The position numbers and the translations under genes were made by a program. This document shows, piece by piece, positions 1 to 7,816 of a stretch of 64,000 nucleotides of DNA. How positions within the stretch are numbered: position 1 is the first letter of the stretch; every line of letters begins with the position of its first letter. Under the pieces are notes generated by a model. The model was not told where the DNA came from, ran no database searches, and worked only from the letters and a program-made list of their open reading frames with translations. Location of the stretch: positions 1 to 64,000 of the forward strand of contig JAFPWF010000021.1 in assembly GCA_017395085.1 (NCBI GenBank), given 5' to 3'. Source of the stretch: Oscillospiraceae bacterium (GTDB lineage Bacteria; Bacillota; Clostridia; Oscillospirales; Oscillospiraceae).

Positions 1-723
1 CTGCGGATGGTCGGCCTGGCAGAAAAGCAGATGAACTACCCCGACCAGAGGTCCGGCGGACAGCAGCAGCGCGTCGCCATTGCCCGGACCCTCGCCATGG
101 ACCCGGATATCATCCTCTTTGACGAGCCGACCAGCGCCCTGGACCCGACCAGCATCGGCGAGGTGAAGAGCGTCATCCGGGAACTGGCGCGGCAGAAGAA
201 AACCATGATGATCGTGACGCATGAGATGCAGTTTGCCCGGGAAGTGGCCAGCCGCGTGTTTTTCATGGATGAGGGCCTCATTTACGAAGAGGGCACGACG
301 GAGGAAATTTTTGAAAATCCGCAAAAGGAAAAGACCCGTCGTTTCCTGCGCCGGCTCCGGATCCTGGAACTCAAAATCGCGTCGCGCGCGTTCGACTTTG
401 CGGGCGCCGTCGCAATGATCGACCAGTACTGTTACAAAAACCGCATCCATCCGAAAACGGTCGCGAAGCTGCAGTCGGTTTTTGAGGAGCTCTGTTTCCA
501 GATCCTCCTGCCCGCGCTTCAGGATCCCTCGATGCACGTCACCATCGAACACATGCCTTCGGAGGAAGCCGTGAAGATGACCGTTGAGTATCCCGGCTCC
601 CTCCGTCCGGAAGAAACAGACAGCACCATCGCATATGCGCTCGTCAAAGCAAATGCGGAATCCGTCGATTACGAAGCGTGCCCCGACGGTTCCGGGAGCG
701 TCATCACGATCCGGATCCGCTGA
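1..723 (+). CDS. Polar amino-acid ABC transporter ATP-binding protein, 3' part
   Basis: The reading frame is already open at base 1, so the N-terminal part with the Walker A motif lies outside the window. What remains has the ABC signature RSGGQQQRVAIARTL, Walker B IILFDEPTSALD and the H-loop IVTHEM, typical of GlnQ/ArtP-like ATPases that power amino-acid uptake at the membrane. The usual family end is near ENPQKEKTRRFL. After it come about 120 extra residues with no transmembrane segment and a predicted alpha/beta character. These extra residues include VFEELCFQIL, reminiscent of the N-box helix of GHKL/anti-sigma ATPases, but an ATP-binding G-box is not evident. The permease and binding-protein genes should lie upstream. 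Family call is secure; the function of the extension is unknown. Confidence 0.9.
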   Translation: MRMVGLAEKQMNYPDQRSGGQQQRVAIARTLAMDPDIILFDEPTSALDPTSIGEVKSVIRELARQKKTMMIVTHEMQFAREVASRVFFMDEGLIYEEGTTEEIFENPQKEKTRRFLRRLRILELKIASRAFDFAGAVAMIDQYCYKNRIHPKTVAKLQSVFEELCFQILLPALQDPSMHVTIEHMPSEEAVKMTVEYPGSLRPEETDSTIAYALVKANAESVDYEACPDGSGSVITIRIR

Positions 724-776
724 AGTCCCTGCTGTTAATAGTAATCTGCAGACAAAAAGATGCTTTGGAAAAACAA

Positions 777-805
777 TTGACGGCACGTGGAAAACGTTGT
801 ATAAC
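777..805 (+). promoter_or_regulatory. Sigma-A promoter for the MOSC gene
   Basis: TTGACG (777-782), a 17-nt spacer and TATAAC (800-805) form a good housekeeping promoter. It would leave a leader of about 100 nt before the GTG start at 916. No known riboswitch fold was recognised in that leader. Confidence 0.6.
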
Positions 806-915
806 ATAGTAAACTGGTATGTTTATTTCCGAGTCCGTTCCATGATCTCATACAGGAAAATCGGAAAAGATGTGCAAAACCATTTTGAATGGGTATTTGA
901 TGGGAGGCACTGTTC

Positions 916-1368
916 GTGAGCAATCAAACCGCTGTTATCACGGCCGTCTGCATCAGTGAAAAGAAGGGGCAGCAGAAGCACCCGGTCGAATCGGTCCATC
1001 TGCGGCCGGAACACGGGATCGATGGAGACGCCCACGCCGGGAACTGGCACCGCCAGGTCAGCCTGCTCAGCAAAAAGAGTGTGGATCGCCTGCAGGAGAA
1101 GATCAGCATTCCGCTCTTCCCCGGCGCTTTTGCGGAAAACATCCTCTGCGACGGGATCGAGCTTTACAAACTCCCGGTCGGGACAAAGCTCCGCGTCGGT
1201 ACGGCGCTGTGCGAGGTCACGCAGATCGGCAAGGAGTGTCATGCGGACTGCGCGATCCGCCAGCAGGCCGGAGACTGCGTGATGCCGCGCGAAGGGATCT
1301 TTGCCGTTGTCCTTGAGGAAGGAGATGCAAAGGCCGGGGATCTGGTCAGCGTAGAAGAGAGTCCGTAA
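916..1368 (+). CDS. MOSC domain-containing protein
   Basis: A 150-residue single-domain MOSC protein. MOSC domains are found at the C-terminus of molybdenum cofactor sulfurase and in YiiM-type proteins and are thought to handle sulfur or Moco. The fold signature is visible as GIDGDAHAGNWHRQVSLLS near the N-terminus, then FAENI and the conserved cysteine in IGKECHADCAI. The start is GTG with GGGAGG nine bases upstream. It is monocistronic, between its own promoter and a strong terminator. No molybdopterin biosynthesis genes are adjacent in the window, so its substrate cannot be inferred. Confidence 0.85.
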   Translation: MSNQTAVITAVCISEKKGQQKHPVESVHLRPEHGIDGDAHAGNWHRQVSLLSKKSVDRLQEKISIPLFPGAFAENILCDGIELYKLPVGTKLRVGTALCEVTQIGKECHADCAIRQQAGDCVMPREGIFAVVLEEGDAKAGDLVSVEESP

Positions 1369-1380
1369 GATCTGCCAAAA

Positions 1381-1413
1381 AGAAAGCCTGCCGTTTTTCG
1401 GCAGGCTTTCTTT
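1381..1413 (+). terminator. Intrinsic terminator after the MOSC gene
   Basis: A perfect 13-bp stem AGAAAGCCTGCCG with its complement around a T5 loop, followed by a T-rich run. The A-rich 5' side means it may also stop transcripts arriving from the convergent exchanger gene. Confidence 0.85.
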
Positions 1414-1492
1414 TGCCTATATGGCTTTTGATGGTTTCACCGGTATGAACCGGCAGGATTCATGATCCAATCCTTTTCGGGATGGCGCTCCC

Positions 1493-2455
1493 TTACAGCG
1501 TGAACTGTATCGCGCAGAATGCGGCGTAGATCGCCAGCATCAGGATCCCCTGGAAGCGGCTGAGCTTGCCCTTCAGCAGGGCGGGGACGGTCAGAATCAG
1601 CATCACGACGATCATCAGGGGAATCTCCAGCACGAGGCTTGCGTTATGCCCGAACAGAACGGCGCTCTGCGGTACCGCAAAGGGAGCCAGCGTCACCGAA
1701 ACGCCGCTGACCAGCACGAGGTTGAACACATTCGCGCCGATCACGTTGCCGAGTGAAAGGTCGCTGTGGCCTTTGACCAGGGAAGTGATGGCGGTGACGA
1801 GCTCCGGAAGGCTCGTGCCGAGGGCAACAAAGGTCAGTGCAATCACGGATTCCGGCACGCCAAGCGCCTGGGCGATCTTGGTGCCGTTTTCCACAAGCAG
1901 GTGTGCCCCCAGGGCAATCAGCGCCGCGCCCAGGACCAGGAACAGGATCATTTTCCAGACGGGCAGTTCCTCGCCTTCAGGCTCCTGCGGCTCCGGCTGC
2001 GGAGAGTTTTTCATCTGCCGGACATTCAGAATCATATAGACAAGGAACACGCACAGCATCAGAATGCCGACTGTCCGGGTAAAACTCCCGATCAGGTAGG
2101 CGGCAACACAATAGATGGCCGCAGCAAGGAAAAAAAACAGAACGGGCATCTTCAGTGCCTTTGGGTCCACCTTTCCGGGGCGGACGGCGATGGTGATGGC
2201 GGCGATCAGGGCTGTATTGCAGATTACCGAGCCGATGGCGTTGCCGTAGGCGATTTCCCCGTGGCCGGAGATGGCGGACATCGTGGAAACCATGACTTCC
2301 GGCAGCGTGGTGCCGATGGACACGACCGTTGCGCCGATCAGCAGTTCCGGCAGATGGAAGCGTCTTGCAAGATCGCTTGCGCCGTCCACAAACCAGTCTC
2401 CGCCTTTAATGAGGCAGGCAAGACCGACAAGAAACAGTAAAACAGGAATCAGCAT
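1493..2455 (-). CDS. Calcium/sodium antiporter (CaCA family, YrbG-like)
   Basis: A 320-residue integral membrane protein with about ten hydrophobic segments and the two inverted alpha-repeats that define the CaCA superfamily: GATVVSIGTTLPEV in the first half and ALTFVALGTSLPELV in the second. The acidic residues in these repeats bind Ca2+/Na+. A cytoplasmic loop rich in Pro and Glu (around residues 160-175) separates the halves. An upstream in-frame start at 2482 exists, but GGAGG lies seven bases before the ATG at 2455, so 2455 is chosen. It likely extrudes Ca2+ in exchange for Na+ or H+. It lies just downstream of the next minus-strand gene and could be co-transcribed with it. Confidence 0.9.
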   Translation of the reverse strand: MLIPVLLFLVGLACLIKGGDWFVDGASDLARRFHLPELLIGATVVSIGTTLPEVMVSTMSAISGHGEIAYGNAIGSVICNTALIAAITIAVRPGKVDPKALKMPVLFFFLAAAIYCVAAYLIGSFTRTVGILMLCVFLVYMILNVRQMKNSPQPEPQEPEGEELPVWKMILFLVLGAALIALGAHLLVENGTKIAQALGVPESVIALTFVALGTSLPELVTAITSLVKGHSDLSLGNVIGANVFNLVLVSGVSVTLAPFAVPQSAVLFGHNASLVLEIPLMIVVMLILTVPALLKGKLSRFQGILMLAIYAAFCAIQFTL

Positions 2456-2524
2456 GTTGAATCCTCCGTGTGAAATGGTCAATCACGTATTTTAATCCCG
2501 GCGGCGAAAAAGTCAACAGAAAAA

Positions 2525-3436
2525 CTAAATCCACAGCTTCTCCACATTCAGGACTTCGCAGTTTTCCAGGTACTCTTTCAGATAGAGCTCACACAGCTCA
2601 TCCACCGTGCAGTCACCGTCATTGTTTTCCTGCAGGATGGTGATGACTCTTCTCGGAATCACAATGTCCCTGTTGATGACGGATGAACTGTGCATCCGGG
2701 CCATGGCGGAAACGATTTTGCGGATATCCGCCTGTCCGAAGGTCTTCTTGAAGTAGGCAGCCTCTTCTTCCTTCCGCCTCCGGAAGCAGCGGTTATGCAG
2801 GAAGCGGATCAGACTTGAGATCGCGAACGTGAGCGGCATGATAAGCGTGACCGGGATCCAGAGCGGGAGATGCGTGACAAAGCCGTAAAAATCGTTCCAG
2901 CCGCCGTTTTCCTCCCCGATCACGACCACCATCACGTAATACAGGATCGAATAGATCAGCACCGGAATCAGCGCAATGATCTGGTCGGCAAAACTGACGC
3001 GCTGCGCGCTCATGAAGAAACAGAACGCCACAAAGGTCAGAATCGGGCAGACGCCGTGCAGGAAGAAGCGGGACCCGGAGAAGATCAGCCGGAAGCCTTT
3101 GACCGGCGAAAGGATAAACAGGGAAATCAGGAAGGTGAGCGTCACGGCCGTGACCCCTGCGTAGGTCAGGATGGTGACCCAGCGGGGAAGGTGGTAATTA
3201 TGCTTGCGAAGCCCGTCGATCGTGTAGGGGATGATCATCGCGACCGAGATTGCCGCCAGGATATTGGAATTGACCGTAAACATGCAGAACGTGCGGATTC
3301 CCATGTGATCAAAATTCTCATCGTAGAGCGTCGTCAGGTTCATCGTAATTCCGATAAAGACGCAGACGACCACGATGACCGAGCTCATCAGGGCAAGCAG
3401 GCACTGCCTTTGGGTGATCTTCATCACTCTGTCCAT
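2525..3436 (-). CDS. Polytopic membrane protein, Pr6Pr-like
   Basis: About 303 residues. Six hydrophobic segments fill the first 220 residues, followed by a basic stretch (NRCFRRRKEEEA) and a soluble C-terminal tail of about 75 residues. The sequence FCMFTVNSNILAA in the second segment and the overall six-helix pattern resemble the Pr6Pr family, whose function is unknown. The chosen ATG at 3436 has AAAGGAG ten bases upstream; an ATG nine bases earlier sits too close to that site. No catalytic motif was recognised. Confidence 0.6.
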   Translation of the reverse strand: MDRVMKITQRQCLLALMSSVIVVVCVFIGITMNLTTLYDENFDHMGIRTFCMFTVNSNILAAISVAMIIPYTIDGLRKHNYHLPRWVTILTYAGVTAVTLTFLISLFILSPVKGFRLIFSGSRFFLHGVCPILTFVAFCFFMSAQRVSFADQIIALIPVLIYSILYYVMVVVIGEENGGWNDFYGFVTHLPLWIPVTLIMPLTFAISSLIRFLHNRCFRRRKEEEAAYFKKTFGQADIRKIVSAMARMHSSSVINRDIVIPRRVITILQENNDGDCTVDELCELYLKEYLENCEVLNVEKLWI

Positions 3437-3586
3437 CGTTCGCATGCTCCTTTCGTGAAAGATATTTTATTATAACACGCAGGCAGCCGCTTTGAAATCA
3501 AAAGTTAGCCGAAACCGGGCGTATTCTTCACAAAAGGCAGGCCACAGCGTCCTGCCCGGCGCCGTTCCCCGCCAACCGCGGAAGAA

Positions 3587-3618
3587 AAACGAGCATACCC
3601 TGAAACGGGTATGCTCGC
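3587..3618 (-). terminator. Intrinsic terminator of the trkA-trkH operon
   Basis: Ten-bp perfect stem GAGCATACCC/GGGTATGCTC (3591-3600 with 3607-3616). On the minus strand it is followed by a T5 tract. It lies 36 bases past the trkH stop codon. Confidence 0.8.
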
Positions 3619-3651
3619 TGCATCTTTCCGGCTGAAAAACCGGTGCGCGTT

Positions 3652-5091
3652 TTACCGTCTTCTCCACACTCCGGGAGAGAACAGGAACAGCATGGGGAAG
3701 ATTTCCAGCCGGCCGAGCAGCATTTCAAGGCTCAGAACCAGTTTGGAAACCCCGGAGAAGAAGCTGTAATTGCAGCTTGGCCCGACGGCCGCCAGCCCCG
3801 GCCCGACGTTTGAGATGCATGCGATGGAGGCGGTCAGGTTGGTGGGCAGATCCTTCCCGTCCAGCGTCAGGACCAGGACGCCGGCGGCAGTGATCAGGAG
3901 ATACAGCAGAGAGAACACATGCACGCCCTGCACCACCTGGTCGCTGACGGCTTTGCCTTCAAACCAGACGCGCTTCACGCGGGAAGGCAGGATCAGCCGC
4001 TTCAGCTCCGCGTGGCAGGACTTCAGCAGGATGATGATTCGCGAAACCTTCATCCCGCCGCCGGTCGAGCCCGCACACCCGCCGATGAACATCAGCAGCA
4101 CCAGAATCCAGCGGGAAAGCTCCGGCCATCGGTCAAAATCACAGGTGGAAAACCCGGTGGTGCTCAGGATGGTCATGACCTGAAAGAAGGCGTACCGCAG
4201 GCCGTTTGCAAAACCGCCGCAGAGCTTCATGATGTTCACGGAGATGACGAGAACCGTCCCCGCAATGATTCCGAGATAGATGTGCAGCTCCTCGCTGCGG
4301 AGCGCGGTGGAGACCTGGCCGATCAGGATCAGATAGAACAGGTTGAAATTGCAGCCGAACAGAAGCATGAACACCGCAATCACCATTTCGAGGTAAACGC
4401 TCTGATACGCGCCGATGCTTGCGGCCTTCGTGGAAAAGCCGCCGGTTCCCGCGGTGGCAAAGGAGTGAAGCAGCGCATCGTAAAACGACATTCCTCCCAG
4501 CAGGAGAAAGATGCATTCCAGGACAGTCAGCCCCAGATAGATCAGATACAGGATCCGGGCAGTTTTGCGCACTCTCGGCACCAGTTTGCTCACAGTCGGC
4601 CCCGGGACTTCCGCACGCATGATGTAGAGATAGGAATTCCCCGATACCGGGAGGACGGCGGCGATAAACACCAGCACCCCCATTCCCCCGATCCAGTGGG
4701 TGAACAGCCGCCAGAACATGCATCCGCGGCTCAGGAGTTCGGGGTTTTCCAGAATGCTGGCTCCCGTGGTTGTAAAGCCGGAAACCGTTTCAAACAGCGC
4801 GTCAACAAAGCGTGGAATATCTCCGGACAGGACAAACGGCAATGCCCCGAACAGGGACATCAGGATCCACGACAGCCCGACGCAGACAAAACCTTCGCGC
4901 GCAAACAAATCGGAAGAACGCGGGCGGACGGTGGAAAGGGCAGCCCCGACCGGCAGCAGCAGGAGATCCGGGATCAGAAACGGCAGCGCCGATTCCCGGT
5001 AGACAAGGGCCGCAGTCATGGGCAGAAGCAAAAGCAAAGCTTCCGCAAGGAGCACTTTTCCGAGGGTGTTCCAAACGATCCGGTAATTCAT
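3652..5091 (-). CDS. trkH: TrkH/KtrB family potassium uptake protein, membrane subunit
   Basis: A 479-residue membrane protein with the four-fold M1-P-M2 repeat organisation of K+ translocating subunits. Selectivity-filter-like segments are visible as TVSGFTTTGAS, ATAGTGGFST, LSTTGFSTCDF and a final SNVGPGLAAVGP. The motif GGCAGSTGGGMKVSR is typical of the family. It forms the K+ pore in the cytoplasmic membrane and depends on a TrkA/KtrA gating ring. The gene encoding that ring is immediately upstream and overlaps it by four bases (ATGA), indicating translational coupling. Confidence 0.95.
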   Translation of the reverse strand: MNYRIVWNTLGKVLLAEALLLLLPMTAALVYRESALPFLIPDLLLLPVGAALSTVRPRSSDLFAREGFVCVGLSWILMSLFGALPFVLSGDIPRFVDALFETVSGFTTTGASILENPELLSRGCMFWRLFTHWIGGMGVLVFIAAVLPVSGNSYLYIMRAEVPGPTVSKLVPRVRKTARILYLIYLGLTVLECIFLLLGGMSFYDALLHSFATAGTGGFSTKAASIGAYQSVYLEMVIAVFMLLFGCNFNLFYLILIGQVSTALRSEELHIYLGIIAGTVLVISVNIMKLCGGFANGLRYAFFQVMTILSTTGFSTCDFDRWPELSRWILVLLMFIGGCAGSTGGGMKVSRIIILLKSCHAELKRLILPSRVKRVWFEGKAVSDQVVQGVHVFSLLYLLITAAGVLVLTLDGKDLPTNLTASIACISNVGPGLAAVGPSCNYSFFSGVSKLVLSLEMLLGRLEIFPMLFLFSPGVWRRR

Positions 5092-6473
5092 AGCCGGGCC
5101 ACTCTTCTGTTTTCGGGAACCAGAATGTCATCCAGGTCCAGCAGCGTATGCTCCGCCGTGACCACAATCACCCGGTCTCCCGGCATCAGTTCCGTCTGCC
5201 CGTCGGGCGGGAAGCTGCGCCCTTTGCGCGTCACCGCGGCGATCAGCACGCCCTTGCGCAGCGGCAGATGCAGAAGCTTCTTTCCGGCTCCGGCCGCCTG
5301 TTCTCCGACCACAAACTCGGTTGCGGTAATGTGGGGGTCTCCGAGATAATACAGCGCCTCAATGGTGCTTCTTTCCGAAGTATGGCAGAGCGCCCTTGCA
5401 TACCCGGCGATCCTCTCCGCGACCAGGGCCTGCGGAGAAAGGGCCGTGTCCGGGAACACGTCCTCGAGCATATCCATAAACTTCTGGTTGTTGACTTTGG
5501 AGATCACCTTGCCCACGCCCATCTTTGACGCATACATGGCCAGAATGATGTTGTATTCATCGAAGCCCGTCAGCGTGACGAAACCGTCGGCTCTGGAGAT
5601 CCCGTTTGCCTGCAGGACGCCGGTATCCGCGCCGTCGGCGCAGTGAATATCCGCGTATTTCAGCCTCTCGGCCAGATAGTTGCAGCGTTTGGGATCTTTT
5701 TCGATGATGGTCACGTCTACGCCAGTACTTTCCAGCAGATTTGTCAGGTGGACCGCCGCGCGGCTACCGCCGAGCAGAATGACATTGCGGACCGGCTTTT
5801 TATAGGCGCCGGCCGAAATAAAAAACCGCCTCAGAGCCGCGGATGTTCCGGTAATGGAGATGAGATCTCCGGTGTTCAGCACATAATCTCCGTCGGGAAT
5901 CCGGTACTGCCCGTCCCTCTCCACGCTGCACACCAGCACCTTCTGCCCCAGACGGCCGGAGAGATGCCGCAGCGGGATCCCGGTCAGTTTGGAGCCTTCC
6001 TCAATCCGGAAGGTTACGATCTCCTGCTCGCAGTCCGGAAACGATTCCACGCGTGTTGCGGCCGGGAACTGGAGGACCCGGGAGATTTCTTCTGCCATGA
6101 CATAGTCCGGATGCAGGGAAAAGGTCAGGTCCATGGCTTCTTTCAGCAGTTCCAGGTTTTCCATATATTCCGGATTGCGAAGGATCGAGATGGTATGATC
6201 TGCCCCGAGTTTTTTGGACAGCCGGCAGGCCAGCAGATTCGCCTCGTCAAATCCGGTGGATGCGATAAAAACATCGGCAGTCCCGGCCTCCGCTTCGGTC
6301 AGGGTTTCCAGTGCGGAACAGTTCCCGCAGCAGCCGATCACGTCCAGGCTGCTTACCGCAAGCTCCAGACGGTCCTGCCGCTGATCGATGACGGTAACGT
6401 CGTGCCCCTCCAGACACATCTGACGGGCTATCGCCATGCCAATCTTTCCGGCTCCGGCGATCACGATCTTCAT
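5088..6473 (-). CDS. trkA: Trk potassium uptake system NAD-binding regulatory protein TrkA
   Basis: A 461-residue peripheral membrane protein with two tandem RCK units, each a Rossmann RCK-N domain plus RCK-C domain. The first begins with the dinucleotide-binding loop GAGKIG right at the N-terminus. The second begins near VILLGGSRAA, with RCK-C segments after each. It binds NAD(H)/nucleotides and gates the TrkH pore. The ATG at 6473 follows AAAGGAG by 11 bases; a start 13 codons upstream lacks support. Operon with trkH and a shared terminator. Confidence 0.95.
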   Translation of the reverse strand: MKIVIAGAGKIGMAIARQMCLEGHDVTVIDQRQDRLELAVSSLDVIGCCGNCSALETLTEAEAGTADVFIASTGFDEANLLACRLSKKLGADHTISILRNPEYMENLELLKEAMDLTFSLHPDYVMAEEISRVLQFPAATRVESFPDCEQEIVTFRIEEGSKLTGIPLRHLSGRLGQKVLVCSVERDGQYRIPDGDYVLNTGDLISITGTSAALRRFFISAGAYKKPVRNVILLGGSRAAVHLTNLLESTGVDVTIIEKDPKRCNYLAERLKYADIHCADGADTGVLQANGISRADGFVTLTGFDEYNIILAMYASKMGVGKVISKVNNQKFMDMLEDVFPDTALSPQALVAERIAGYARALCHTSERSTIEALYYLGDPHITATEFVVGEQAAGAGKKLLHLPLRKGVLIAAVTRKGRSFPPDGQTELMPGDRVIVVTAEHTLLDLDDILVPENRRVARL

Positions 6474-6627
6474 GAAGCGTTCATCTCCTTTCCTCCCATG
6501 TGTACCATCCATATTATGGCATAATCGTCTTAAAGTTGGGTTTAAATCCCGCAGAACTGCATTAAAATTGTGTTAATGGGCTGACCGGCGGGAAAGACCG
6601 GTGCCGAAACGGGATCAGCCGGCGGCC

Positions 6628-6656
6628 TTGCCAGAAAACCGGGATCATGATAAACT
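6628..6656 (+). promoter_or_regulatory. Candidate promoter of the HTH/PD-(D/E)xK-like gene
   Basis: TTGCCA (6628-6633), 17-nt spacer, TAAACT (6651-6656). It predicts a transcript start near 6663. That excludes the GTG at 6601 as start codon and supports the GTG at 6706. Confidence 0.45.
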
Positions 6657-6705
6657 GAAAAACCGCAGAAAAGGAATGCCGGATGACGGACAGGAGGTGA
6701 AGCGC

Positions 6706-7455
6706 GTGGAGCAGGCCGACCGCGAAATCTGCGCACTGATCTGCCGGAACAACGGGATCAAAGCGAAGGAGATCGCCAAAGAACTGAACATGGACCGGCA
6801 GGCGGTCAACCATGCGCTGTACAATTCTTCCCTGATGAAGGAACTCTGCTGGCAGGACGGGGACTACTGCTGGCACGGAATCATGAAGCAGGCGCGCCCG
6901 CATACCGGGCTTCAGGAATTTGCCGGGTATTACGATACCGTGCGAAACTTCCTGGCCCTGTCCGGGGAGGAGTGGCTGGAGCGCCTGACCGAGGGCTGCA
7001 CCAATATCGGGCGGAACCTCAACGACACCAGAGGGCTGTTTCATTCCTTCCGGGACTGCCGGGCGCAGGTGCTGGGCCTCTTCACCGACCTGCGGGAAAT
7101 GATCGGCGATTCCTGCCTGGACTGGGAAGTCGCCTTTGAACTGAGGCTGAAGCGGTCCCGCCATGTGCGGATCTATGCGGACGTGCTGATCATCACCGAA
7201 AACAGGGTCTTTTCTCTGGAATTCAAAATGAAAGATCAGATCAATCCGGAGGAGATCCTTCAGGCGGCAAAGTACAGCCCCTATCTGGAAATCATGTTCG
7301 GCCCGGAGTATGAGGTGATCCCGGTTCTGGTGCTGACGGCGGCGCGGGATATTTTTGAATTTGCCCCCATCGGAAAGACGGACGCCGTTCTTCCGGTGTG
7401 TTCCGGGGATATGCTGTTTAACGTGTTTGACGAGTATCTCGGCTTTTTAAAGTAA
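6706..7455 (+). CDS. HTH and PD-(D/E)xK nuclease-like protein, unknown function
   Basis: About 249 residues from a GTG preceded by AGGAGG. Residues 1-45 form a helix-turn-helix (IKAKEIAKELNMDRQAVNHAL). The middle is helical. The C-terminal half contains YADVLIITENRVFSLEFKMKD, an Asp then a hydrophobic strand with E-x-K, followed by Gln in ILQAAKY, the arrangement of PD-(D/E)xK nuclease folds. A similar domain is found at the N-terminus of DUF2075-type ATPases, but here no ATPase follows. The N-terminal HTH could bind DNA or act as a winged-helix adaptor. It is a single gene between trkA and the cys leader. Whether it cuts DNA is inferred only from the motif spacing. Confidence 0.6.
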   Translation: MEQADREICALICRNNGIKAKEIAKELNMDRQAVNHALYNSSLMKELCWQDGDYCWHGIMKQARPHTGLQEFAGYYDTVRNFLALSGEEWLERLTEGCTNIGRNLNDTRGLFHSFRDCRAQVLGLFTDLREMIGDSCLDWEVAFELRLKRSRHVRIYADVLIITENRVFSLEFKMKDQINPEEILQAAKYSPYLEIMFGPEYEVIPVLVLTAARDIFEFAPIGKTDAVLPVCSGDMLFNVFDEYLGFLK

Positions 7456-7480
7456 CAGAGACCGTTATTTCAGTTTTCTC

Positions 7481-7509
7481 TTGACAGCAGGAAAAGATTG
7501 TGATATAAA
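7481..7509 (+). promoter_or_regulatory. Promoter of the cysK-cysE leader transcript
   Basis: Consensus TTGACA (7481-7486), exactly 17 nt, then TATAAA (7504-7509). Transcription should start near 7516, about 300 nt ahead of cysK, giving room for the leader peptide and terminator described below. Confidence 0.8.
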
Positions 7510-7548
7510 CCATATCAGTTTTGTAGGAATTAACCGCGGAGGAACCCA

Positions 7549-7629
7549 ATGAACAGAGTTACCGTGAATGGCATGCTGTGTTGTAACGTGCGCTGTGACA
7601 TGCGCATGCGACTCATCATGCCCACGTGA
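7549..7629 (+). CDS. Cys/Met-rich leader peptide of the cysK-cysE operon (predicted)
   Basis: A 26-codon open frame with ATG and a good GGAGG site six bases upstream. The peptide has three Cys codons (7579, 7582 and 7594) in MLCCNVRC and five Met. It ends with TGA at 7627, just before a terminator. There is no similarity to a known protein domain. The position between promoter and terminator, upstream of the cysteine biosynthesis genes, and the Cys codons in the middle suggest a regulatory leader read by the ribosome rather than a functional protein. The start site lies inside an RNA arm (7532-7545) that can pair with 7630-7643. Confidence 0.6.
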   Translation: MNRVTVNGMLCCNVRCDMRMRLIMPT

Positions 7630-7654
7630 GTTCTCCGGCGGTTTTGTAAGCATT

Positions 7655-7688
7655 CCGGGGAGCCCGTTTTGGGCTCCCCGGTTTTTTT
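7655..7688 (+). terminator. Leader terminator (candidate attenuator) upstream of cysK
   Basis: Perfect 11-bp GC-rich stem CCGGGGAGCCC (7655-7665) with its complement (7671-7681), then T7. It lies between the promoter at 7481 and cysK and has no complete gene upstream except the 26-codon peptide. Its 5' arm can alternatively pair with 7631-7638 (CTCCGG with CCGGGGAG, two-base bulge). Confidence 0.8.
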
Positions 7689-7728
7689 ATGCCCGTACCG
7701 GAACCCGTCCAGAAAAGAGGGAGGAATT

Positions 7729-7761
7729 ATGATCAGGTACTCCGAACGATGTCGGCCGTGA
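7729..7761 (+). CDS. Ten-codon mini-ORF between attenuator and cysK (tentative)
   Basis: ATG with a strong GGGAGGA site five bases upstream opens a ten-residue frame, [10 protein letters not shown], with one Cys, ending 55 bases before cysK. The ribosome site is better than expected by chance, but the frame is too short to judge coding. It could be a second translated leader or a chance site. Confidence 0.25.
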   Translation: MIRYSERCRP

Positions 7762-7816
7762 AGAATCACCGAAACTTTATATTTTTAAATCAAATTCATA
7801 TTATGGAGGATTCATC

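Noticed and set aside
811..915. Possible Moco-type riboswitch in the MOSC gene leader
   Set aside because: The leader of about 100 nt is too short and lacks a recognisable Moco riboswitch fold.
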